Source: Bifidobacterium angulatum DSM 20098 = JCM 7096 (GTDB taxonomy: Bacteria; Actinomycetota; Actinomycetes; Actinomycetales; Bifidobacteriaceae). Taken from it: DNA of 64,000 bases. The translations under genes and the position numbers were made by a program. This document shows positions 1 to 12,416 of the stretch, in pieces; position 1 is the stretch's first letter; each line of letters opens with the position of its first letter. The stretch lies in the NCBI RefSeq assembly GCF_001025155.1, contig NZ_AP012322.1, forward strand, positions 186,001 to 250,000. Reading direction: 5' to 3'. The notes under the pieces are model-generated. The model had not been told where the DNA came from. It saw only the letters and a list, made by a program, of their open reading frames with translations, and searched no databases.

Positions 1-104
1 CCGACGTCGAGCCCACCACTCAGAAGCTCACCGTTCTCGTGTCCATCTTCGGCCGTGATACGCCGGTGGAGCTTGACTTTAACCAAGTCGAAAAACTCGC
101 CTGA
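1..104 (+). CDS. nusG: Transcription termination/antitermination factor NusG, C-terminal end
   Basis: Only the last 33 codons are in the window, read from base 3 to a TGA at 102-104. The peptide contains [14 protein letters not shown], the typical KOW-domain end of NusG, followed by a short tail ending in KLA. NusG binds RNA polymerase and couples it to Rho or the ribosome. The assignment is supported by the next genes, rplK and rplA, which follow nusG in most bacteria. The upstream part, with the NGN domain, lies outside the window. An 18-bp hairpin begins immediately after the stop codon. Confidence 0.87.
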   Translation, partial: DVEPTTQKLTVLVSIFGRDTPVELDFNQVEKLA

Positions 105-202
105 AAACACGAAACGCACACGCTGGCTGCGTTGCTCCTCGGTTGACGTACTTTCGTACGCCTTCCCTCGGTGCACCTTGCCTTCGTGTGCGTTTTGTGT
201 TT
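105..202 (+). terminator. Long hairpin immediately after nusG
   Basis: Bases 105-122 pair with 185-202 over 18 positions, with one G-U pair and no bulge. The 62-base apical part holds a smaller cgta/tacg hairpin near 147-160. The right arm ends in a T-rich stretch (tttgtgttt). It sits one base after the nusG stop, so it may end or attenuate the upstream transcript before the rplKA leader. The T-tract is weaker than in a classic intrinsic terminator, so RNase processing is the alternative. Confidence 0.55.
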
Positions 203-453
203 CCAGCAGCGTAAGGTTCCATGCCATGCCGGTGTTGCCGGCACGCTCTCCGACCCCTCGTCTTGTGAAGACCGGAGCCGGGAATGTTGTCCCGCGGAAC
301 ACGCATAATAGGAAAGCTTGTGTCTGGAGGGGAGACCCGCTAGCACAGCACAGCGATATAAGTTGCGGGAGGAGACTGTTGCAACGTCACGCCGCATGGT
401 AGGCAACGCAACGGCGACCGAATGTACCGCGTTATAGAAAGTAGACCATAACT
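203..453 (+). promoter_or_regulatory. rplK-rplA leader region
   Basis: This gene-free stretch lies between the nusG hairpin and rplK. It can form at least two further stems: cccgc 336-340 with gcggg 365-369, and gttgc 378-382 with gcaac 403-407. The rplK-rplA mRNA is autoregulated by ribosomal protein L1 in many bacteria, so a structured leader is expected here, but I do not recognise a specific L1 site. A promoter is likely, but no -35/-10 pair stands out. The rplK start has no strong Shine-Dalgarno; the nearest purine run is in tagaaagtaga. Confidence 0.35.
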
Positions 454-885
454 ATGGCTAAAGAAAAGAAAGTATCGGCGCTTCTCAAGCTCCAGATTCA
501 GGCCGGCAAGGCCAACCCGGCTCCGCCGCTGGGCCCTGCTCTGGGTTCCCATGGCGTGAACATCATGGACTTCTGCAAGCAGTACAACGCTGCCACGCAG
601 GACAAGATGGGCCAGGTCATCCCTGTTGAGATCACCGTTTACGAAGATCGTTCCTTCACCTTCATCCTGAAGACCCCGCCGGCAGCAGCTCTGCTGAAGA
701 AGGCTGCAGGCATCGAGAAGGGCACCGAGAACCCGTTGACCCACAAGGTCGGTTCCGTCACCAAGGCCCAGGTCCGCGAAATTGCTGAAACCAAGATGGC
801 TGACCTGTCCGCTCGTGACATCGAAGCCGGCATGAAGATCATCGAAGGCACCGCCCGTTCCATGGGCATCACGGTGACCGACTGA
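454..885 (+). CDS. rplK: 50S ribosomal protein L11
   Basis: This 143-residue protein is full length for L11. The N-terminal domain carries the conserved [19 protein letters not shown] stretch and the C-terminal RNA-binding domain includes [19 protein letters not shown]11 binds the GTPase-associated region of 23S rRNA, together with L10 and L7/L12, at the factor-binding stalk. It lies 15 bases upstream of rplA and is probably co-transcribed with it, the usual L11 operon. The reading frame ends TGATAA, a double stop. Confidence 0.98.
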   Translation: MAKEKKVSALLKLQIQAGKANPAPPLGPALGSHGVNIMDFCKQYNAATQDKMGQVIPVEITVYEDRSFTFILKTPPAAALLKKAAGIEKGTENPLTHKVGSVTKAQVREIAETKMADLSARDIEAGMKIIEGTARSMGITVTD

Positions 886-900
886 TAAGGAGAAGGACAG

Positions 901-1590
901 ATGGCTAAGCATTCCAAGAAGTATCGTGAAGCGGCCGAAAAGGTCGATCGCAACAACCTGTACACCCCTGATCAGGCCATCGCGCTGCTCAAGAGCATGC
1001 CGACCCGCAACTTTGATGAAGCCGTTGAAGCTGTGGTGCGTCTGAACGTCGATCCCCGCAAGGCCGATCAGCTCGTTCGTGGCACCGTGAGCCTGCCGAA
1101 CGGCACCGGTAAGACCGTTAAGGTTCTGGTGTTCGCCCGTGGCCCGCAGGCCACCGCCGCTCAGGAAGCCGGCGCCGACATCGTCGGTGATGATGACCTC
1201 ATCGCCAAGGTGCAGGGTGGCTTCCTCGACTTCGACTCCGTCGTCGCTACTCCGGACATGATGGGCAAGGTCGGCCGTCTGGGCCGCGTGCTCGGCCCGC
1301 GTGGCCTCATGCCGAACCCGAAGACCGGCACCGTGACCATGGACGTGGCCAAGGCCGTCAAGGACATCAAGGGCGGCAAGATCGAGTTCCGCGTCGACAA
1401 GAACGGCAACCTGAGCTTCCTCGTGGGCAAGGTCTCCTTCGACGAGAAGGCACTGGACGAGAACTTCCATGCAGTGGCCGATGAGATCAAGCGTCTCAAG
1501 CCGTCCACTGTGAAGGGCCGTTACGTGACCAAGGCCACTATCACCTCCACGATGGGCCCTGGCATCCCGGTCGATCCGGCTGCTCTGTGA
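901..1590 (+). CDS. rplA: 50S ribosomal protein L1
   Basis: This is a 229-residue L1 of normal length. It shows the family features [12 protein letters not shown], the central [22 protein letters not shown] loop and FRVDKNGN in the second half of domain I. L1 forms the mobile stalk next to the E site and is the usual translational repressor of its own operon. A good Shine-Dalgarno (aaggagaaggac) precedes the ATG. The gene is followed by a strong hairpin shared with the convergent regulator gene. Confidence 0.98.
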   Translation: MAKHSKKYREAAEKVDRNNLYTPDQAIALLKSMPTRNFDEAVEAVVRLNVDPRKADQLVRGTVSLPNGTGKTVKVLVFARGPQATAAQEAGADIVGDDDLIAKVQGGFLDFDSVVATPDMMGKVGRLGRVLGPRGLMPNPKTGTVTMDVAKAVKDIKGGKIEFRVDKNGNLSFLVGKVSFDEKALDENFHAVADEIKRLKPSTVKGRYVTKATITSTMGPGIPVDPAAL

Positions 1591-1642
1591 GTCTGAACCC
1601 ATCAGCGGCTTCGCCGTGTGATGGTTGATTCACTGGTCGATA

Positions 1643-1680
1643 CGAAGGCCTCCCGCATCATATGGTGCGGGAGGCCTTCG
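1643..1680. terminator. Bidirectional terminator between rplA and the PucR-type gene
   Basis: A perfect 15-bp stem (cgaaggcctcccgca, 1643-1657, with 1666-1680) encloses an 8-base loop. It stands between two convergent genes, 52 bases after the rplA stop. The sequence after the stem (tcgtagttgtg) is only moderately T-rich. Confidence 0.75.
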
Positions 1681-1773
1681 TCGTAGTTGTGATCAGGTCG
1701 AGTCATTGCCGGCGATTTCGCCCAACGCAGCCAGCCACCCGTGCCGTACGGCTACAAGATATGCGGCTCAGGA

Positions 1774-2637
1774 TTAACGCTGTTCGGCGTAAGCGATTCG
1801 CCCAAGCGCAATGGCGGTTGTCAGCACAGTGGCGTCGCGCGGATTGGTGGCATCCCAGCCGGTGGTATCCGCCATACGCTTCAGGCGATACCGCACGGTG
1901 TTCGGGTGCACATTCAACATACGGGCAGTGATTTCAAGAGATCTTCCGGATTCAAGGAACGAGGAAACCGTAAGCATGGTCGGGTCGTCCTCACCCTGGC
2001 CAAGCAGATTGGCATAGATGCCATCAACCAGTTCATGCCGCGCATCCTCATCGCCGAGCAGCGCACGTTCCGGTAGCGCATCTTCCGCTCGTAGCAACGG
2101 TTGATGCTGCACTCGTGAGGAGGGTGTTGTTTCGATTATCGCGTGTAGCGCAGGAATGGTGCGTAGCGTGGTCAATGCCGCATGAATGGTTCGGGAAGCG
2201 CCGATGATGCCGCGTCTTACCGGTCCTAGGCAGAGGGGAACGTCGGGGGCAAAGGCTCCCGCAATCGCCGTGCAAGTGAGATCAGGGTTTGTGGCGCCCT
2301 GCAATCGGAATAACGCCACAAGTGTTTCGCCCCGCATGCCGATCAGCGGTTCTGCGCCGCCGATATCCGCAATGGCATGGCGGATCGTTTCACTGGAGGC
2401 ATGCTCGGTTTCCGAGGGGCGTCCTGCGACTGCGCAGCAGGCAAAATCACCATCGAAACCGACGAGTCGCAGCACGGATTGCGCACGTTCGTCAACCACG
2501 TGGTTCAGCAGACATTCGAACGCGACAGCACGAATAAGGTGGGTGGCGCTTGCCGTGTCCGCGCGATCCGGCGTGGTTTCGCAATCCGTATCGGCCTTGC
2601 CTCCCGCCAGAAGCATGTCCAGAAAATCTTGGGTCAT
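1774..2637 (-). CDS. PucR-type transcriptional regulator, FasR/MabR-like
   Basis: The 287-residue protein ends in a PucR C-terminal helix-turn-helix domain (about residues 225-285), with NVHPNTVRYRLKRM followed by TGWDATNPRDATVL. That combination is very like Streptomyces FasR and mycobacterial MabR, which control fatty-acid synthesis genes. The N-terminal two thirds has no motif I recognise and is shorter than in those roughly 400-residue regulators. The gene starts 11 bases after the stop of the large membrane-protein gene on the same strand, so the two are probably co-transcribed. A role in regulating the acc-fas block in this window is my inference; no binding data are visible. Confidence 0.75.
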   Translation of the reverse strand: MTQDFLDMLLAGGKADTDCETTPDRADTASATHLIRAVAFECLLNHVVDERAQSVLRLVGFDGDFACCAVAGRPSETEHASSETIRHAIADIGGAEPLIGMRGETLVALFRLQGATNPDLTCTAIAGAFAPDVPLCLGPVRRGIIGASRTIHAALTTLRTIPALHAIIETTPSSRVQHQPLLRAEDALPERALLGDEDARHELVDGIYANLLGQGEDDPTMLTVSSFLESGRSLEITARMLNVHPNTVRYRLKRMADTTGWDATNPRDATVLTTAIALGRIAYAEQR

Positions 2638-2648
2638 ATCAGGTCAGT

Positions 2649-4790
2649 CTAATCCTTCGTTGTGCAAGCGCGGGCACCCGTGTTCGCTGTGGAGACGCGG
2701 GCATGCGAATCACGCCAGAATGTCAGGCATAGGAATACGAAGCAGAAGGCTATGGGTAGCATGTGGCGTTCGAAGTTGTTCGCCGGTGCGGTGATCATCA
2801 CGCCCATAAGCAGCAGCAACGGCAGATGCCATGCCAGTGTGCGCCACCGTCGCAGAATCACTTCCGCAGCGCCGATGAGCAGCGTCAAAATAACGTAGAA
2901 GTTGCCGTGCAGCGGCCATCCAAGAACCGGTGTCCGGCTGATCTGCCTGGATGTATTCGCCACCCATGCGCGCCAATTCGCGTTGTAGTACTTGATCCAT
3001 GTGGAGTTCGAAGTCACTTGGTCGTTATACACGTAATAGTCCATCGAAACGTAGGGAAGATCTGCGATGTCGAAGTATCCGAAGCATTTTGCCATCAGCG
3101 CGTCCACTGCCACCACAGGATTCGCGCGCACGGTCTCCAGCCAGGCCTCGTTGAAATGCTTCATGCTTTCCGGCGTGACGGACCGCCACCGGTAACTGAC
3201 CTTCTTGGACTGGATGCCCGAGGATTTCACCGGATCCGCATCCTGCTGGAAGTACGCTTCGGCCATCTGGTCAAGATTGAAGACCGGCGCAAGCTTTCTG
3301 CGTGCCGACTCGGGGATGGTCTCAGGTGCCTTATTGGCGATTCGTGCGATCTGCTGCAACTGAACGCCATGGCTTTCGATCGGATCGCCACTGATAATGA
3401 TCCCGGAATTGATGGCCATCGAGATGCCGCCGTGAATCAGCACCGTCGGCACAAGCAGTGCGAACACGTAGACCTTCCAATGCCTGCGATCTGCAATCAG
3501 GGCAAGAACAAATTCGAACAGCAGCACGTACCATGCGTATTTCGCGCTGATCAGCATGATCGCGTTGGCGGCGAGGAAAGCCAGGAAGGTGCGTGCAGGC
3601 AAACGGTGGAATCTTGCAAGGAACGGCGCGCCATGGGCCGGGGCATGGCGGTCGCCGGATGTGGCGTACAGCTCGTACCAGATGCCGAACGCCCAAGTGA
3701 ACGCGAATGCGAACAGCGGCGATTTGGTCAGCGAAATCGTGGAGAATACCGCCAACGGGCACAACAGGAAGAACAGTATCGTGATGACCCGTGCCGGCGC
3801 ATGTGCCGATTGGGAAGGCAGAGTGGCGCGCATGCCCCGCTCGGGGCGTCCAAGGCGAGTCGGGGCGAATCGTCCGCCGCGTTCAGGGTGGGCGAAATCA
3901 ACGTATTCGTTGCGCGCGAGCCAAGGCAGATTCAGGAAGCGATGCAATGTGGCGGCGATGCATCCGATGGCGAACAGCCATTGGATGGCGGCCAGCAGCA
4001 CAATGCCCCAGTCGTTGGAACCGGTGAAATAGCGGGAAACGGCCAATGTGGAGCCATACCACAGCGTGAGCAGAATATTATGCTGGTCGGTCAGGTAGGT
4101 AGGGGAGTCCGGCCACAGGTAATGCGCGGTCGGGTAGATGTCCATCGGGGCGAAGGAGAAGAACCCGATATACGGCTGTTTCAAACCCGTCCACTGATTC
4201 CAAGCCCAGCTGAATTCACGGGCCTGGCTTCGTAGGTCCGCGCCGAAGGCGGCCAATAGCGTTGTCGGTACCCACAGCCATCCGATGACGAGCACCAGTG
4301 CGATTTTCCATCGTTTGTCGGTACAGCGCACAATCCAGCGGCCGCAGCATGCGCTTATGCGCTGAAGCCAGATGCCGGTTTTGGTGATCCGGAACGTTGC
4401 GGCTCGTTTCCTCCATGCGGTACGCCAGGATCGCGGAATCAGTGTTCTGGGCGTGCGCTCGCCGGTGGCGCGGTCAGCCGCCCATCCAAGTGCCGGCTGG
4501 TGGTGTGCTTTGCGTACCAGCACCACCACGATGAACAGGTAGATGGCAAACGCGAGTATGCCGAATAGTGCATTGAGCGCGCCAAAGTTCGCAATGGAGG
4601 AATCGTTCCAATACAGCGGTCCGACTGCGGTGCACCAGGCCAGCCACAGACATGCCGCCACGGCGAGTGCCCATCGTGCCGTGGCTCCAATGCGCGCGAA
4701 GGCATTGTGCTGTGTGCGTGGCCGTGTTTGCCGGTCGATGTTGCGGCTGGTGGTGGTGCGGTTATTGCGTGTGGTTGCTGGCTTGATCAT
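2649..4790 (-). CDS. Large multi-spanning membrane protein, possible GT-C-type glycosyltransferase
   Basis: This 713-residue protein has a basic, cytoplasmic-looking N-terminus of about 35 residues, then many hydrophobic segments such as WALAVAACLWLAWCTAVG and LFGILAFAIYLFIVVVLV. Large hydrophilic loops lie between them, one with a Pro-Thr-Tyr-Leu segment (WPDSPTYL). This architecture resembles uncharacterised actinobacterial membrane proteins (DUF6020-like) and GT-C glycosyltransferases that use lipid-linked sugars, but I cannot point to a catalytic motif. No convincing Shine-Dalgarno precedes the ATG. The PucR-type gene follows on the same strand. Function is unknown; cell-envelope glycan work is a guess from topology only. 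Confidence 0.6.
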   Translation of the reverse strand: MIKPATTRNNRTTTSRNIDRQTRPRTQHNAFARIGATARWALAVAACLWLAWCTAVGPLYWNDSSIANFGALNALFGILAFAIYLFIVVVLVRKAHHQPALGWAADRATGERTPRTLIPRSWRTAWRKRAATFRITKTGIWLQRISACCGRWIVRCTDKRWKIALVLVIGWLWVPTTLLAAFGADLRSQAREFSWAWNQWTGLKQPYIGFFSFAPMDIYPTAHYLWPDSPTYLTDQHNILLTLWYGSTLAVSRYFTGSNDWGIVLLAAIQWLFAIGCIAATLHRFLNLPWLARNEYVDFAHPERGGRFAPTRLGRPERGMRATLPSQSAHAPARVITILFFLLCPLAVFSTISLTKSPLFAFAFTWAFGIWYELYATSGDRHAPAHGAPFLARFHRLPARTFLAFLAANAIMLISAKYAWYVLLFEFVLALIADRRHWKVYVFALLVPTVLIHGGISMAINSGIIISGDPIESHGVQLQQIARIANKAPETIPESARRKLAPVFNLDQMAEAYFQQDADPVKSSGIQSKKVSYRWRSVTPESMKHFNEAWLETVRANPVVAVDALMAKCFGYFDIADLPYVSMDYYVYNDQVTSNSTWIKYYNANWRAWVANTSRQISRTPVLGWPLHGNFYVILTLLIGAAEVILRRWRTLAWHLPLLLLMGVMITAPANNFERHMLPIAFCFVFLCLTFWRDSHARVSTANTGARACTTKD

Positions 4791-4958
4791 GGTGTTGTGC
4801 TTGATGTGGTCGCTTTGCTTGGCTGTGTTGGAGACGCGGTATGTGCGTTTGTTTCGTTCCTCGCCTTGTGTGTGGCGAACTTGTACGGTGTCGTGCCCGT
4901 CCCGTGGCGAGCGATGCTATCGCTGGCTGCGGTCGGGGCACCCTCATGAAGGCCATTC

Positions 4959-5033
4959 TAGACTTTGCCCTGTCGTGGGCTTATGGGGCGTTGATGATGG
5001 TGCCTTGTTTCCCAGTGGCGTGTGGTGTACGGT
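4959..5033 (+). promoter_or_regulatory. Candidate tandem rRNA promoters
   Basis: Two hexamer pairs, each with a 17-base spacer, are stacked 46 bases apart: tagact/tatggg and ttgttt/tacggt. Tandem promoters several hundred bases upstream of 16S are usual for rRNA operons. Matches to the sigma-70 consensus are partial, so this is only a candidate. Confidence 0.3.
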
Positions 5034-5431
5034 ACCCGTATGACTTGGATGGACGTGGCGTGCATGTGCGTGAGTGTTCGACCGTGATGCGCATATATAA
5101 CGGCTATGTTGCTGATGCAAGTCGCAAGCGTTGTGGCTCTGTCGAGGTTCCGATACCGCATGCGGTTCGGTTGTGAGCTGGCTGACTGGCGATTTGTGCG
5201 GCTGAATGCTTGTGTGACGCGCCGTTGTCTGGTTGTTCTGTGGTGTTTGGTGGGTGGTTCCGGTGTCCCCGTGGGTGTCGTGGGTGTGGTTCGGTCCGGT
5301 TTCGGGGTGTTTTCGACACGCCGGTGTTTGCGTGTGTTTCCAATGGTTTTGGGGGTGTTCGTGTGGGTCGGGGTTGCGTGTGTGCCGGTGTTGGTGTAAG
5401 TTTTTCTCTTGCTGCTCGGCACGGGGTGCTT

Positions 5432-5480
5432 CCCCTTGGGGCTGGTGCTTCCGGTCCGGTGCGGTGGTGGTTTGAGAACT
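5432..5480 (+). promoter_or_regulatory. rRNA leader antitermination/processing element, copy 1
   Basis: The block ccccttgggg (5432-5441) followed by ggtggtttgagaact (5466-5480) occurs again before 23S at 7389-7398 and 7421-7435. Actinobacterial rRNA operons carry a tttgagaact-type motif before both large rRNAs, where it is thought to serve antitermination or precursor processing. The same stretch could also be read as a promoter (ttgaga 5472-5477, 17 bases, tactac 5495-5500), but the duplication before 23S favours an RNA element. Confidence 0.6.
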
Positions 5481-5664
5481 CAAGAGCGTGTCTGTACTAC
5501 TTTATGCAAGTCAATGATTGCCAGTCCGCCGTCCGCTTCCCGTTGGGGAGTGGCCGAGGGGCCTTGAAGGTCGGCGGGGTTTTCGTGCGATAGCGCCTTT
5601 CCTTATAAGGCGAAGTCGATTTTCTTTATTTTGGGAGTCACATGTTGATTCCCTTCGCGAAGTT

Positions 5665-10676
<5,012 letters not shown>

Positions 10677-10849
10677 TACTCCATCATCCGGGTCCCGGGT
10701 GGTGGCCCGTATTGCGTCCTTCGGATGATTCCCCGCGGCAGGGAGCGTCCGGAATGCGTCACAAGACAGTTTTTCGCGTCCATTGTCCGGTTCCCGGACC
10801 GTCACGGTCCGATCCCCCCGGGGTCCTTCCCGGGGAAGGTCGACAAGAT

Positions 10850-10967
10850 TTGCGGCGGCCATGGCCAGGGTGAGACGCCCGGTCCCATTCCGAACCCGGA
10901 AGCTAAGGCCCTGCACGGCGATGGTACTGCACCCGAGAGGGTGTGGGAGAGTAGCGCGCCGCCGCTT
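10850..10967 (+). rRNA. rrf: 5S ribosomal RNA
   Basis: The terminal stem pairs gcggcggc (10852-10859) with gccgccgc (10958-10965). Internal 5S features are present: cccggtcccattccgaac (about 10878-10895) and the loop D/E region ggtactgcacccgagagggtgtgggagagtag. The length is about 118 bases. A strong hairpin follows and ends the operon. Confidence 0.93.
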
Positions 10968-10981
10968 TCACACGATACGGT

Positions 10982-11017
10982 TCCCCCCGGTCGAGCCCCC
11001 ACGGGCTCCCGGGGGGA
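10982..11017 (+). terminator. rRNA operon terminator
   Basis: tccccccgg (10982-10990) pairs with ccgggggga (11009-11017), and inside it gagccc (10993-10998) pairs with gggctc (11003-11008), with a 2-base bulge and a 4-base loop. The T-bearing tail tcctctttcc follows. It lies 15 bases after 5S. Confidence 0.8.
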
Positions 11018-11108
11018 TCCTCTTTCCCCCCACGCACGCGCGCGGGCGGGCCGGACGACGCAGCCCGGACCCCGCGGGGTTTCCGGGCGGACGGTCAGAG
11101 GAAGCTTT

Positions 11109-11157
11109 TTGGACTTCAGCCCGCGTGTGTCTCATGTATCAAAGCGGTTAGACTGAT
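11109..11157 (+). promoter_or_regulatory. lacI-family gene promoter with operator O1
   Basis: A weak promoter pair, ttggac 11109-11114 and tcatgt 11132-11137 with a 17-base spacer, precedes an operator. The bases aagcggttagactgat (11142-11157) are the exact reverse complement of the core of the operator before the binding-protein gene (12371-12386). The site lies just upstream of the ATG at 11161, so the regulator very probably represses itself. No Shine-Dalgarno is visible between operator and ATG. Confidence 0.7.
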
Positions 11158-11160
11158 CTT

Positions 11161-12291
11161 ATGGCAAGAGTTACAGTGTATGATATTGCGGAAAAGGCTG
11201 GGGTATCTACCGCAACGGTGTCTTTCGCCTTCAGGCATCCTGACAAAGTAAAGGATGATACCAAGGCCAGAATTCTCAGGATTTCAGAGGAGCTTGGGTA
11301 CGTTCCCAGCGGCAATGCGCGCGGCCTCGCCAGAGGCAGAACCGGCACGTTGGGCATATACGCGTTCGACATGCTGTTGGAGAGGCCCCAGGGCAGCGGC
11401 CTCGAGGAAGACCGACCCGACGCATCCTCTGCGACGGTCAACGCGTCTGTGGACGGCGACGAACCAGATGTCCTCGCATATCCCTTGTACGTAGACGAGG
11501 TGCTCCGCGGCTTCGAACTCGAATGCTGGAAGAGCGGGAAGGGCATACTCATGGGTGCCGCCTCGAAAAAGGATGATCACAGATCTGTAACGGATATCGC
11601 CGGTTGCGTTGATGGACTGGCGCTGATGCCAAGCGGATATAACGATATGCTCCCTCTTTCCATGTTGGCGAAGACCATTCCGCTGGTAATGGTGGGTGTG
11701 GGCGATGAAAAACTGCCTGCCGCATACCTGCAATGCGATAACGCATCGGGCATAAGACAGATTGTTGACCATCTTGTCGAAGTTCACCATATCAACGATA
11801 TGGCATTCGTCGGTGACGTCAATGGTGGTGGAGCGTGCGCGAGCGGTACCGACACTGATGACGTCGTCTTGCGTTATGACGCGTTTAAAAAATACCTCGA
11901 GGAACGCGGGCTGGACTCCAGAGGGGCTCTGTTGGATGACTCTTTCGCCACGTCTGATGAATATTTGGTTAGTGTGTGTGAGGCGATAGAATCTAATCGC
12001 TTGCCGCAGGCCTTGGTGTGCGGCACTGATCAGACGGCTTTTGACGTGATTAGACTGCTCGTGGATTCTGGAATCCGTGTCCCTGAAGACGTCATCGTCA
12101 CTGGCTTTGACGGCATTTTAGCGGGTAGGCTGATGACTCCACACCTAACGACCATCCGTCAGCCTATGGAGGAGCTGGGACGCAGGGCCGCGCGGATGCT
12201 GCTTTCCAGGAATGGGAAGCCCTGGGAAAAACCGGAAAAACTAATATTGCCTGTTCGCCTCGTCGTGCGTGGCAGCTGTGGATGCGGCTGA
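11161..12291 (+). CDS. LacI-family transcriptional regulator of the adjacent sugar uptake genes
   Basis: This 376-residue regulator begins with a LacI helix-turn-helix: VTVYDIAEKAGVSTATVSF, then a hinge including NARGLARGRTGTLGIY. The rest is a periplasmic-binding-protein-like sensor domain, ending with the family motif VPEDVIVTGFDG (about residue 310) and TTIRQPMEELGRRAA. A Gly/Asp/Ser/Asn-rich insert at about residues 75-105 is unusual. It is divergent from nothing and directly precedes the ABC importer and GH1 genes on the same strand. Shared operators at its own promoter and at the importer promoter show the targets. The inducer is unknown; a beta-glucoside or its cleavage product is the simplest guess from GH1. 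Confidence 0.93.
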   Translation: MARVTVYDIAEKAGVSTATVSFAFRHPDKVKDDTKARILRISEELGYVPSGNARGLARGRTGTLGIYAFDMLLERPQGSGLEEDRPDASSATVNASVDGDEPDVLAYPLYVDEVLRGFELECWKSGKGILMGAASKKDDHRSVTDIAGCVDGLALMPSGYNDMLPLSMLAKTIPLVMVGVGDEKLPAAYLQCDNASGIRQIVDHLVEVHHINDMAFVGDVNGGGACASGTDTDDVVLRYDAFKKYLEERGLDSRGALLDDSFATSDEYLVSVCEAIESNRLPQALVCGTDQTAFDVIRLLVDSGIRVPEDVIVTGFDGILAGRLMTPHLTTIRQPMEELGRRAARMLLSRNGKPWEKPEKLILPVRLVVRGSCGCG

Positions 12292-12334
12292 TGGAATAAA
12301 ACTCAGAAGTGCGGAGCATTATTGGTGTGTCTTC

Positions 12335-12398
12335 TTGACTGAAAACAATCTATGCGCTTAAATATAAGTATCAGTCTAACCGCTTAGATTGATACTTA
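12335..12398 (+). promoter_or_regulatory. Importer operon promoter with LacI operator O2
   Basis: A -35 element ttgact (12335-12340) stands 17-18 bases from ttaaata (12358-12364). Directly downstream is a large palindrome: ataagtatca (12364-12373) and tgatacttat (12390-12399) flank the near-perfect LacI-type core tctaaccgcttaga (12375-12388). The 16-base block atcagtctaaccgctt recurs inverted before the regulator gene. The palindrome lies just past the -10, where a repressor would block transcription. The Shine-Dalgarno aaggag (12406-12411) follows. Confidence 0.8.
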
Positions 12399-12416
12399 TA
12401 TTTATAAGGAGTTTCA

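Larger units (their letters stand above)
4791..5664 (+). promoter_or_regulatory. Upstream and leader region of the rRNA operon
   Basis: About 870 bases without a credible gene separate the divergent membrane-protein gene from 16S. Two weak promoter-like pairs with 17-base spacers are present: tagact 4959-4964 / tatggg 4982-4987, and ttgttt 5005-5010 / tacggt 5028-5033. A 15-bp palindrome (agcgat-gct-atcgct) lies at 4910-4924. The part from about 5200 is G/T-rich and leads to a conserved leader element near 5466-5480. Open frames in this stretch have poor composition and no ribosome sites, so I reject them. Confidence 0.5.

Noticed and set aside
5093..5100. TATA-rich stretch (atatataa) as an rRNA -10
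   Set aside because: No -35-like hexamer lies 16-18 bases upstream, so I list other hexamer pairs as better candidates.
4943..5593. Overlapping open frames on both strands in the rRNA upstream region
   Set aside because: They are biased in Thr/His/Pro or Cys/Val/Gly, lack ribosome sites and match no family. The region is promoter and leader.
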